A DNA stretch of 10,541 bases. It comes from Syntrophaceae bacterium UBA3084. GTDB taxonomy: Bacteria > Desulfobacterota > Syntrophia > Syntrophales > UBA6807. The stretch is taken from positions 1 to 10,541 of the forward strand of contig DFBI01000230.1 of assembly GCA_002367335.1 (NCBI GenBank). The letters run 5' to 3'. The translations under genes were made by a program, and so were the position numbers. The notes under the pieces are model-generated. The model was not told where the DNA came from. It did no database searches and worked only from the letters and a program-made list of their open reading frames with translations. The stretch's first letter is position 1, and the number at the start of each line of letters is the position of its first letter. Positions 1 through 6,188 of the stretch are shown here, piece by piece.

Positions 1-217
1 CTCCGTATGGGTAGATATTTTTGTAGCCGTTCACTGTAAACACCATGCACCCAAACGGCGAGGAGCAATCAACCGCCTCCTTTTTCTTGTTCAGATTTGC
101 GTAGCTGAGGCCGTCTGCCCCGTTTCCTGAAGGACCTCACGAATTACTTGTTTCAATTCTTCCCGGTGCTCTTTCTAGTAGCGCTCTTAACTGTGCAAGT
201 AAAATTTGTGGTTCCAT
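1..217 (-). pseudogene. Partial, apparently frameshifted gene of unknown function (runs off left edge)
   Basis: No single frame is open, but three minus-strand segments in different frames read as one plausible protein. From ATG at 215-217 the first reads MEPQILLAQLRALLE. After a one-base shift near 175 comes KEHREELKQVIREVLQETG, a charged helix. After a second shift near 138 comes NGADGLSYANLNKKKE, then residues including CSSPFGCMVFTVNGY, which stay open to the window edge. Each segment is short and soon stopped in its own frame, so either the gene is broken or the sequence has indel errors here. An 8-bp inverted repeat (216-223 with 239-246) overlaps the start codon. I do not recognise the family. 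It lies outside the cassette array. The link between segments is inference from amino-acid character only. Confidence 0.35.
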
Positions 218-325
218 GTTTGGTAAACTCTAACGACGCCAAACATCGGTTGCCCGCCGTGGATTTACCTCTAAATTTGGTAGAAGCAAATGCTTTCAAT
301 CCACTTGAAAAATCGGCTCCGTGCT

Positions 326-477
326 GCGCAACTTCTCAATAACTTTGGGTAATACACTGTCACTGTCACCTTCTGTCATTGGAGGACCCTTAGCGACGAA
401 GCAATCTCCTTGCTATGAAAGAGATTGCTTCGCTTCGCTCGCAATGACAGCAACCCGACTTTATTGAGAAGTTACGC
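326..477. repeat. 152-nt palindromic interspersed element (MITE/REP-like)
   Basis: Ends form an inverted pair: GCGCAACTTCTCAATAA at 326-342 against TTATTGAGAAGTTACGC at 461-477, with one mismatch. Nested inside is a second inverted repeat: CTGTCATTG (373-381) with CAATGACAG (442-450), and GAAGCAATCTC (398-408) with GAGATTGCTTC (421-431). The whole can fold into one long hairpin. The inner core resembles widespread bacterial palindromic repeats with the GAAGCAATCTC theme. No open reading frame inside looks real. It separates the left-end broken gene from the cassette array. Confidence 0.7.
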
Positions 478-502
478 CAAAGTCAACTAACTGGCTTGAA
501 TC

Positions 503-561
503 ATTTAACGATTCTCAATAGGCCCGCTGTGGCCCCGGTCAACTGCACCGCCTTGTTCGGG
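503..561 (-). other. Possible degraded attC site closing the two-gene cassette
   Basis: On the minus strand CCCGAAC (555-561) is followed by AAGGCGGTGCAGTTGACCGG, which has the look of the R''-L'' half of an attC. It nearly matches the inverse of this cassette's start, GTTTGGGC (1134-1141): CCC-AAC agrees, with one G for A. A GTTAAAT, matching GTTRRRY, lies at 503-509. The opposite L' arm needed to pair with the half-site is not visible, so the site is decayed or wrongly called. It overlaps the 3' end of the 108-aa reading frame. Confidence 0.3.
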
Positions 562-831
562 TCGAGATACCATATTGAGAGCGTGAACATGGAAGCCTAT
601 AATGCGAAGAATTCGGTTGGCTTTTGAAAGACTGCCCTCAAATACTCGTTCAAGATAAGGGACTTGCCCTTTGCGCCACGCCTCATAATTTTTCTTGGAA
701 AGATTGCCTATCTCGATAAGGATATCTGAGGGGGCAACAACGTCTGCGCGAGCCAAAAGCTTTCCTACCGCCCTCACTACGCGGGGGTAATATTTATCCT
801 TCCGGTAAGTACTGACTGTAATGTGTTTCAT
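505..831 (-). CDS. Conserved hypothetical protein, 108 aa, probably truncated at its C-terminus
   Basis: The first ~85 residues (MKHITVSTYRKDKYYPRVVR, then VGKLLAR..DVVAPSDILIEIGNLSKKNYEAWRKGQVPYLERV, ending near FHVHALNM) resemble a small protein family of about 120-130 aa that I remember from proteobacteria, which has no assigned function. Known members continue with an aromatic, basic C-terminal segment. Here the last ~20 residues (from SRPEQGG) are Gly/Pro-rich and unlike that. They coincide with a stretch that looks like an attC half-site (R'' candidate GTTCGGG at 555-561 on the plus strand), so the reading frame may have lost its own stop and run into the recombination site. The start is ATG with a weak purine-rich AAGAAAGAAG just upstream. 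It lies 45 nt after the 77-aa gene with no site between them, so the two are probably co-transcribed. Confidence 0.7.
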   Translation of the reverse strand: MKHITVSTYRKDKYYPRVVRAVGKLLARADVVAPSDILIEIGNLSKKNYEAWRKGQVPYLERVFEGSLSKANRILRIIGFHVHALNMVSRPEQGGAVDRGHSGPIENR

Positions 832-876
832 CTTCTTTCTTGGGCTCTGAATAGGGAGAGGACATAGAAAGTCAAA

Positions 877-1110
877 TCAAAATGGTAATTCCCAGACCCG
901 CACTCCATTAAAAATGTCTGAATCTAGATCGGGGGAATCCAGAACCCCTTGATGCAGCTCCACCCTCGCGAAAGGCAAGTCCAATTTACTCTCGCCCCAC
1001 CGAAGGGCGGTTTGTCTGGCAAATTTTTCGTCATCCGTCTCGACCATCAAATATCCCACCGGTTCAGCTGATTCCGAGACAAATTTCAAAGATATCACTT
1101 TCGATTTCAC
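877..1110 (-). CDS. Small hypothetical protein, 77 aa
   Basis: The product begins MKSKVISLKFVSESAEPVGY and ends GVRVWELPF. It is a soluble, acidic-to-neutral protein with alternating hydrophobic residues suggesting a small alpha/beta fold; I recognise no family. The chosen start is GTG at 1108-1110 because AGAGGAG sits 7 nt upstream; a TTG one codon earlier (1111-1113) is possible but too close to that ribosome-binding site. The gene starts within 35 nt of the presumed cassette boundary (GTTTGGGC, 1134-1141), typical of cassette genes. The 108-aa gene follows after 45 nt. Confidence 0.62.
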   Translation of the reverse strand: MKSKVISLKFVSESAEPVGYLMVETDDEKFARQTALRWGESKLDLPFARVELHQGVLDSPDLDSDIFNGVRVWELPF

Positions 1111-1609
1111 CAATCATCTCCTCTTATTTTTTTGCCCAAACACTCAAAATCAGTCGGCGCTTTAAGCGATAGGCTGGATTGTGTACGCCCGACACGGGCG
1201 TGAACTTATGGGGTGGAAGTCCCCTGTATATGAAACCCCGTTCCATCATTTTATGATGGTAACGAAAGTACTAGCCGAAGGCAAGCGCCTTCGCCTAGCT
1301 ATGGCGTCTCAAGAGGGCATCATCGCGAGGTGGTGTCTGAAGGAAGCCGGAGTGCAAAGCTATGAGCTAAGCCTGCCCTGGACTCGATCCGGGGAACAGC
1401 CGCCGTCGCCCTGCGGGCTATGGCGGGCCAAGGAAGTCAGCAGCCTGTCAGGGCATAGCTCGAAGAGCGAAGCCTGAAGGCCATAGTAGGCGTGGGACAC
1501 CGTCATAGACGGCGTGACGGCTGGAAACGAGCCTTGCGAAAAAAAATAGAAAGCAGGGAGGACTCACCCCGCCGAAGGGCCGAACATGAAGAAAGGAGAA
1601 TTGTCACCT

Positions 1610-1750
1610 ATGAGCTCTGACATATTGATGAACCCTTTTGGGGGAGATGATGACGGGCGCGTCATAGCTACGCAACCTCCGGAATCACACTTACTGGAGC
1701 GTATCAAAGAACAGTGGGTGCGTATCCATTACCCGGCTATGGCCCGGTAG
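1610..1750 (+). pseudogene. Remnant of the intron-encoded reverse transcriptase/maturase (46 codons)
   Basis: The reading frame starts at ATG 1610, with AAAGGAG 11 nt upstream, and stops at TAG 1748-1750, just before domain V. The N-terminal part (MSSDILMNPFGGDDDG to SHLLERIKEQ) resembles the leader before the first RT motif in class C intron proteins, which usually have a 'LLERVL..EN' segment there. It then jumps to WVRIHYPAMAR and stop, which is where the real C-terminus would be. All RT, maturase and catalytic motifs are absent. The simplest reading is an internal, in-frame deletion of more than 1 kb near 1711. The intron would then need a maturase supplied from elsewhere. Confidence 0.55.
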
Positions 1751-1759
1751 TCTTCGTGA

Positions 1760-1824
1760 ACCGCCCCGTGCGGACCCGCAAGCGGGGTGGTGTGGGGAGG
1801 GGAGGAAAAAAACCCATACCCGAT
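1760..1824 (+). ncRNA. Group II intron domains V and VI
   Basis: Domain V (1760-1791) is intact by eye: ACCGCCCCG pairs with CGGGGTGGT, AG bulge at 1781-1782, TGCG pairs with CGCA, loop GACC. Domain VI is less regular: G-rich 5' arm (about 1793-1804), an A-rich loop (1805-1812), and CCCATACCC as 3' arm with a bulged A about 7 nt from the 3' end GAT. The preserved catalytic domain suggests the RNA could still splice if maturase is provided. Confidence 0.8.
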
Positions 1825-1835
1825 TGGGTGCCGGT

Positions 1836-2312
1836 TTATACACCTATCGTCCCAATCCAGTCCCCTACCCAATGCGTGACTGCAATCACTACGATTGCGA
1901 TCAGAAGGTGTTCGCCGACGACCTTCCAAGGTGGCTCGCCCTGTGATTTTGCGATGATATAGCTCAGAACAGACAGAATGGACATTCCCCATATCAAATT
2001 CACAACTATGGCAGTGGATAGGGATAGAAGAAGGACGGGAACCACAAATGTCATTGCGACCAGGAATTTCGTCAGAAAGGTCGCAATGGTGGCCCCCCAA
2101 ATCTGCTTGGCGGTGTGAGTGTTATCCGCTTCCTCTGAAATGTGGATTCCCAGGGCATCCGAAAACGCATCAGCAATGGCGATTGTCAGAATCCCGGCAA
2201 GGACCACAATCTTGGAATGCGTCCCTGAGTGGAGACCGACCATGAGACCGAGAGTCGTGATGACCGCTGATGTCAGCCCAAACGAAATGCCTATTCTCAA
2301 CCAATGCTTCAT
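1836..2312 (-). CDS. VIT1/CCC1-family divalent metal (Fe/Mn) transporter, single-domain
   Basis: This 158-aa inner-membrane protein has about five hydrophobic segments: roughly 8-27, 35-55, 80-98, 99-121 and 136-156. The family signature is clear: FGLTSAVITTLGLMVGL at the first helix, then AIADAFSDALGIHISEE (residues 45-61) with conserved Asp/Glu/His, and KVVGEHLLIAIVV near the end. Eukaryotic VIT1 and yeast CCC1 load iron or manganese into vacuoles; bacterial relatives are presumed to export or sequester these metals. Length is normal for the short bacterial/archaeal form, which lacks the cytoplasmic insert of plant VIT1. ATG start with TAAGGA 8 nt upstream. The gene fills a cassette: it begins ~20 nt after the boundary GTCGGGTGC and its stop lies 5 nt from R''. 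Substrate is inferred from the family. Confidence 0.93.
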   Translation of the reverse strand: MKHWLRIGISFGLTSAVITTLGLMVGLHSGTHSKIVVLAGILTIAIADAFSDALGIHISEEADNTHTAKQIWGATIATFLTKFLVAMTFVVPVLLLSLSTAIVVNLIWGMSILSVLSYIIAKSQGEPPWKVVGEHLLIAIVVIAVTHWVGDWIGTIGV

Positions 2313-2330
2313 CTGTGTGTCCTTATCTTA

Positions 2331-2460
2331 GCACCCGACGTTCCCGCATCACCAGTCGGCAGGGTAAATGGGCATTAGTAAATGGCAATTAAACACCTAA
2401 CTTTGTTAAAGCTTTAAACGCCATGACCCTGCCCATCTGAGTGCATAGTGTTGTTCGGCA
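2331..2460 (-). other. attC site after the 142-aa gene (long, VCR-sized, 130 nt)
   Basis: R'' is GTTCGGCA (plus strand 2453-2460), the exact inverse of the cassette start at 2898-2905. The outer end is GCACCCGAC (2331-2339), giving R' GTCGGGT, which lacks the second T of GTT. The arms pair as CACCAG (2350-2355) with CTG-A-GTG (2437-2443, A2440 unpaired) and GGCAGGGT (2358-2365) with ACCCTGCC (2426-2433). A near-palindrome GTTAAAGCTTTAAAC (2405-2419) lies in the loop. No gene fits in this stretch. Confidence 0.75.
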
Positions 2461-2464
2461 TATT

Positions 2465-2893
2465 TCATGTCCAAAGATATGGACGTATTTCAATAAGACG
2501 ATGGAGATTTTGTTGATCCTGCTCATGCCACTCCTTCTCCTGTTGCCAGTGTTTCTCTAATGCTTTGTAATACGCAGCATGCTTCTTCTTATCTGGCTCT
2601 ACCATTTTTTTATGGTCTGTTCCGGGAATATCTTCAAATTTTATTGGTGGCACCTTCAAACGTTTATCATCCAAAGGACTTTTTCGAGCAGGACGCTTTG
2701 TTTTCCACCATTTGTATAATTCACAAATCTCTCTCCAAGCCCGCTTATATGTGTCATCTGCATTCCAATCCACAATTTCGTCCGGTTTTTCCTGCTCTAC
2801 AAAATCCACTAAGATTTGAAATACAGCATGTAGCATGATCTCATCTCGATCATGCCACCCTTTTTCTAATGTATGGATCTTGAGATATTTCAT
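2465..2893 (-). CDS. Cassette-borne hypothetical protein, 142 aa
   Basis: The product begins MKYLKIHTLEKGWHDRDEIM and ends LIEIRPYLWT. It is soluble, highly charged and tryptophan-rich (ELYKWWKTKRP at 59-69, EKHWQQEKEWHEQ at 112-124), probably helical, with a Lys/Glu-rich linker between two helical halves. No signal peptide or membrane segment is visible. I do not recognise a characterised family and assign no function. The ATG is only 4 nt from the cassette's R' core (TGCCGAAC, 2898-2905 on the plus strand) and has no clear Shine-Dalgarno sequence, so translation may depend on an upstream gene or be leaderless-like, as happens with cassette genes. The stop is 4 nt from R'' at 2453-2460. The tight fit between matching inverted repeats is strong evidence that this is one complete cassette (2339-2904). 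Confidence 0.85.
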   Translation of the reverse strand: MKYLKIHTLEKGWHDRDEIMLHAVFQILVDFVEQEKPDEIVDWNADDTYKRAWREICELYKWWKTKRPARKSPLDDKRLKVPPIKFEDIPGTDHKKMVEPDKKKHAAYYKALEKHWQQEKEWHEQDQQNLHRLIEIRPYLWT

Positions 2894-2898
2894 ATTGT

Positions 2899-3006
2899 GC
2901 CGAACGTTTGGGATAACCGGTTTGAAAAACTGCCAGTTTTTTCAAATCCGTGTTCATCGCATTGTGTATGTGCAGCATTGATCAAGACCAAAAGCCACCG
3001 TTAAAA
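2899..3006 (-). other. Probable attC site after the restriction-modification gene
   Basis: R' is GTTCGGC (plus strand 2899-2905), the start of the next cassette. The R'' candidate is GTTAAAA (3000-3006), overlapping the stop codon of the 1048-aa gene exactly as in the two cassettes upstream. Arms are weak: TTTGG (2907-2911) with CCAAA (2989-2993). A strong hairpin (about 2921-2946, TTTGAAAAACTG with CAGTTTTTTCAAA) lies in the variable part. R'' and R' are not complementary beyond the core, so this site is less certain than its neighbours. Confidence 0.5.
2919..2949. other. Strong hairpin in the intergenic/attC region
   Basis: GGTTTGAAAAAC and GTTTTTTCAAATCC pair over about 12 bp with one extra T in the run and one bulged T near the base, around a TGCCA loop. 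There is no separate T-tract after the stem on either strand, so it is not a classical intrinsic terminator, though it could slow or end transcription after the 1048-aa gene. It may simply be the tip of the attC. Confidence 0.5.
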
Positions 3007-6000
3007 TTCAATTATTTCTTTTTCCGCTTCCATGTAGATTTCATCAATATTTTTCTGAATGGATATTGTGCTTTGGATTGCGGTTGTAATCTTGCAGTAA
3101 TGCTTAACATCATCAAGAGCTAGGACTTTCCCTTTCCTGTCTTTGAGCCACTTGCTTAAAACCTGATACCCGCCGATCCGGTATTGCCAGATATTTTCCT
3201 GTATCCCTTCAAAATACTGGTGTTGATTGATATAAACACGCGATCGTTTTTTGTCATATTTTATCTTTTCTACTCTTTTGTCACCTATGCCCTGAAATTT
3301 TGCGACCGGGGAATCAAGCTCAGGTGATTGCATAAGATGCAGGTCCGCAAGACGCTTGCCGTATTTGGCTAATTTTTTGAAAAGACGTTTGTCTTTTGTA
3401 AAAGGGACTCTCGGAAAATCCGTTTTTAAAAATTCGGCATATTCCGTCCGGTAAATGTTGGAGTAGAGAACAGCGTAAATATAGTAAAAGATATCTTCAG
3501 GCTCCGAATCGGTTTTATAGGCTTTCGCCAGGGCGGAGAATACCTTTGGGTTGATATTCGGCTGCTTTCCTTTGGATTCTTCCAGGTGGCTGAACAGATC
3601 TTTTTTGTTTGGGTCGGGGTAGAGGTAGAGGGAGAAAAGGTAAGAGCGTTCTCTTGTTTCCAAAGAGACTGTACAATCATTAATGATATAATTTGTACAC
3701 AATGCATGCCTGAAACCACCATTGACTTGGCGATTGGAAATCATTCCCAAATTCTCCTGCATCATATGCCGCATGACATCTTTCCGGGATCGTTCGATCA
3801 ACGCATCATGATAAAATATCCATTGAATATCAAAGGGTCTATATAAAATTTTAGCAAATGCGCTTTCCCAATCCTTGTCATTTCTTACTTTTTCCCGCGC
3901 TGTTTTCAGTTTCCAGTTGGCCTTGTCCTTAAGTTTATATGGCTTGCTTATCAGCTCATCCAGTATTTTTTCGTCACAAAACATTCTGATGCGCCGCTTG
4001 AGCGCTTGTTGATCAGCATCAATAACAAACTTGTCTCTTGAAGTGACGATCCCCACGCTGTTTACCGGAAAAATATCGGTTATTTTCGGCGACTTTTCAT
4101 ACTGTTCTAAAAGCCTTTCATCCCTTGGAACAAAAAGATAAAATTCTGATTTGGGAGCTATTTCTTGCCATTTTGTTGTTGTAATATCATTATTGATAAG
4201 CCATTCGTATTTTTCCTTTCTCATTCCCCACAGTTCGGAATGAAAAACCTTCTTGCCGTTTTCACTATTCGTGTCTTTTGTCTTGATGAATAAGGCAATG
4301 GCCGTTCCCTGGCGGATATCAAACACGTTTTCATCCTTTGAACCGTCAGGGCATTTTTCCTTTTTCAAACTGTTGCCGTGCAAATCCAGTAAATAGATTT
4401 CGTTGAAACTGTTCATCAACGACTCACGCATTCCTCTGAAAGTGGGATTATCCAGATAACTGTGATTGGTAATAAATCCCAGGACTCCTTCGCCGGCCTG
4501 ATCTATCTTCCACTGACCGAAACGAATAAATTTAACATAATCGTCTTGCAGCCATTTGGGATTCTTTTCGCCAAGCGGTTTCCCGTCCACACGGTAATAT
4601 CCCTTATCTTTAGTGCCATTGTTATGTGTGTAACCTTTCTTTAACAAGCGGTCTATCCATTCTCCCTTGTTTGCAGAATGCCCGGAATATGGAGGATTAC
4701 CCAATATTGCCAGTATCGGTTGTTCTTTTTTCACTTTTCCGGCCAAGCGCGATTCTTCGGAAAGGGAAGCCATGCCGGGCAAACTGGTTTGCTCAAGCTC
4801 CTCCATATCAAGGGTGTTTGTCAGATAAAGTTTAAACCTGTCATCCTTTTGGAGGCTGTAACCGAGTTCTTCCAGAAGAAACGACATCTTCAAATGTCCT
4901 ACCGCATAAGGCGCCATCATAAGTTCAAAAGCATAAAAGTTTTTAAGAATATGCTCCTTGATAAATCCTTCTCTATCGCCTCCGCCGTATTTGGAAGCAA
5001 ATTCATTCACCGCCAGTTTCGCCGCTTCAGCCAAAAAAGTAAGGGTGCCGGATGCCGGGTCCAACACCGTCACAGAATTGCTCGCTATGCCGTCAGCCCT
5101 TCCAAAGCGATCCTTTAAAATATGGTGAAGTGAACTTACAATATAGGAGACAACCGGTTCAGGCGTATAATAGACGCCACGCCTTTCCCGGGTTTTTGGA
5201 TCATATTCGGCAAGAAAGGTCTCATAAAAATGGACAACCGGGTCTTTCCCTTTACCTTCTCTGAAATAATCCTGAAGGAGTTTGTCTACTTCCGCCATTG
5301 ACAATACTTCCGCTATATCATCAATAATCCATTCCATTTGAGCCGGAACGTCTTCGAGGGATACAAACCGGAAAACATCTCTTAATATGCCAATAGTGCG
5401 GGGAATATTGTCATAAGCGAGTTTTCTGTTGAAACCGTTCTTTGCCCGCATGCGGGCGGCAAACAGACCATAAGTGATTGTTTGGGAATAGAGATCAGCA
5501 AAGTCCTCTTTTGAAAGCCCGCTGATTAAAAACTGCCTGAATGCTTCATAAAAACCAAGGATAAAGCCTTTGCCGGTTTTTTCTTCCTCTGCCAGTTCTT
5601 CGGCGATTACCTCATCCTTTAAAAAGGACGTGCGTTTGGCCAGCTCTATCGCCAGATTTTTTGCGTTGTAAACTTTAGGCAGAGAAAAAGAATAAAACTC
5701 TTCAATAAGCTTTATAAAATCAGGTTCTTTTTCAACAGGCGGAACCGTTTTGATCTTATGTACGATAAAAGGTCTGGCGATTAAGGCTTTGTTGACAAGA
5801 ATGCCGTTTCGATAAAGCCGGAACTCGAAAAAATTGGTTAATATCAGGTTGGGGAATGTGTTTCTGTACCTCTTTAGCTGTTCTGAATGTTCTATCAAAT
5901 CTAAATTTTCGATTGTTGGGGCTTTAGCCTCTATATATCCTACAATATGCTGCTTTCCATCCCAGATCCGGAAATCAGGATTGCCAGCCTCAGTGGCTTT

Positions 6001-6147
6001 GGGGAGTGTTGTAATGTGAATTTTTCGTTTACCGAAGGATTGGGCTAGTTCTTTCAAGAATGCCTCAAGGGTCGAATAATAACTTTCCTCTCTGGCATCA
6101 CCTTGATTTGCGGTCTTAAAAATCTTTTTCAGATATGATTTAAGCAT
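3001..6147 (-). CDS. Single-chain restriction-modification enzyme (type IIG/ISP-like: nuclease + N6-adenine methylase + specificity domain)
   Basis: This 1048-aa protein joins three functions. Residues 1-120: PD-(D/E)xK nuclease domain, with P57-D58 and E73-A-K75 (YIEAKAP), then LTNFFEFRLYRNG (103-115). Residues ~220-560: gamma-class N6-adenine methylase, with GVYYTPEPVV (324-333), motif I VLDPASGTLTFL (361-372) and motif IV ILGNPPYSG (481-489). Residues ~560-1048: target recognition region, including SVGIVTSRDKFVID (697-710), a hallmark of the type ISP C-terminal specificity domain. No helicase/translocase motifs lie between nuclease and methylase, so it is shorter than true ISP enzymes such as LlaGI (~1570 aa) and closer to type IIG. 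It should methylate an adenine in its target and cut unmodified DNA; the target cannot be read from sequence. ATG start with AAGG ~8 nt upstream. It fills one 3.3-kb cassette (2905-6194). Confidence 0.95.
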   Translation of the reverse strand: MLKSYLKKIFKTANQGDAREESYYSTLEAFLKELAQSFGKRKIHITTLPKATEAGNPDFRIWDGKQHIVGYIEAKAPTIENLDLIEHSEQLKRYRNTFPNLILTNFFEFRLYRNGILVNKALIARPFIVHKIKTVPPVEKEPDFIKLIEEFYSFSLPKVYNAKNLAIELAKRTSFLKDEVIAEELAEEEKTGKGFILGFYEAFRQFLISGLSKEDFADLYSQTITYGLFAARMRAKNGFNRKLAYDNIPRTIGILRDVFRFVSLEDVPAQMEWIIDDIAEVLSMAEVDKLLQDYFREGKGKDPVVHFYETFLAEYDPKTRERRGVYYTPEPVVSYIVSSLHHILKDRFGRADGIASNSVTVLDPASGTLTFLAEAAKLAVNEFASKYGGGDREGFIKEHILKNFYAFELMMAPYAVGHLKMSFLLEELGYSLQKDDRFKLYLTNTLDMEELEQTSLPGMASLSEESRLAGKVKKEQPILAILGNPPYSGHSANKGEWIDRLLKKGYTHNNGTKDKGYYRVDGKPLGEKNPKWLQDDYVKFIRFGQWKIDQAGEGVLGFITNHSYLDNPTFRGMRESLMNSFNEIYLLDLHGNSLKKEKCPDGSKDENVFDIRQGTAIALFIKTKDTNSENGKKVFHSELWGMRKEKYEWLINNDITTTKWQEIAPKSEFYLFVPRDERLLEQYEKSPKITDIFPVNSVGIVTSRDKFVIDADQQALKRRIRMFCDEKILDELISKPYKLKDKANWKLKTAREKVRNDKDWESAFAKILYRPFDIQWIFYHDALIERSRKDVMRHMMQENLGMISNRQVNGGFRHALCTNYIINDCTVSLETRERSYLFSLYLYPDPNKKDLFSHLEESKGKQPNINPKVFSALAKAYKTDSEPEDIFYYIYAVLYSNIYRTEYAEFLKTDFPRVPFTKDKRLFKKLAKYGKRLADLHLMQSPELDSPVAKFQGIGDKRVEKIKYDKKRSRVYINQHQYFEGIQENIWQYRIGGYQVLSKWLKDRKGKVLALDDVKHYCKITTAIQSTISIQKNIDEIYMEAEKEIIEF

Positions 6148-6188
6148 TCAGATGACCTTGAATTTAAATATTGAAAGCAAATATCAAA

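Larger units (their letters stand above)
1181..1824 (+). mobile_element. Group IIC (IIC-attC type) intron with deleted reverse-transcriptase gene
   Basis: The 5' end is GTGTACGCCC followed by ACACGGGCGTGAACT, giving a perfect 6-bp stem (CGCCCG/CGGGCG), then GGGGTGGAAGTCCCC. This is the conserved start of group IIC introns. TCTGAAGGAAGCCGG near 1336-1351 is another domain I signature. Domain V is at 1760-1791: a 9-bp lower stem (ACCGCCCCG with CGGGGTGGT), a 2-nt AG bulge, a 4-bp upper stem and a GACC loop, with the CGC triad typical of class C, laid out as in the Oceanobacillus iheyensis intron as I recall it. Domain VI follows, ending CCCATACCCGAT with the likely branch-point A in TACCC and the 3' end at 1824. 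It sits in an attC on the strand opposite to the cassette genes, after a TT in the R'' core, the known insertion point of IIC-attC introns. Full-length relatives carry a ~1.2-1.4 kb ORF in domain IV that is mostly missing here. Confidence 0.9.
1134..1831 (-). other. attC site of the VIT cassette, split by the group IIC intron
   Basis: Removing the intron (1181-1824) joins 1134-1180 to 1825-1831 and gives a ~54-nt site. On the plus strand GCCCAAAC (1134-1141) faces TTGGGTGC (across 1180 and 1825-1831), the R'/R'' pair. Inside, ATCAG (1149-1153) pairs with CTGGAT (1174-1179) with a bulge, and a tip hairpin CGCTT-T-AAGCG occupies 1158-1168. The VIT cassette opens with minus-strand GTCGGGTGC (2331-2339), and the inverse GCACCC is found here just after the VIT stop, as cassette logic requires. 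R'' is non-canonical (AAA instead of AAC). Confidence 0.7.

Noticed and set aside
148..342. 64-aa plus-strand ORF with a hydrophobic start
   Set aside because: TTG start without a ribosome-binding site, antisense to the broken gene, and ends inside the palindromic element's terminal repeat.
1181..1477. 98-aa plus-strand ORF
   Set aside because: Begins at the GTG that is the intron's 5' splice end and lies wholly in structured intron RNA (domains I onward).
1714..2100. Overlapping ORFs on both strands (82 aa plus, 123 aa minus)
   Set aside because: They cross the intron 3' end and overlap the clear VIT gene in other frames; compositions (Arg/Pro/His-rich) are not protein-like.
1836..2312. 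Operon of the VIT gene with the 142-aa gene as a functional metal module
   Set aside because: An attC-like site of 130 nt separates them, so adjacency is better explained by cassette capture.
2919..2949. Intrinsic terminator after the RM gene
   Set aside because: The hairpin is strong, but no U-run follows the stem on the transcribed strand; better treated as an attC-region hairpin.
4678..5118. 146-aa plus-strand ORF
   Set aside because: Antisense to the methylase domain of the RM gene; no ribosome-binding site or family resemblance.
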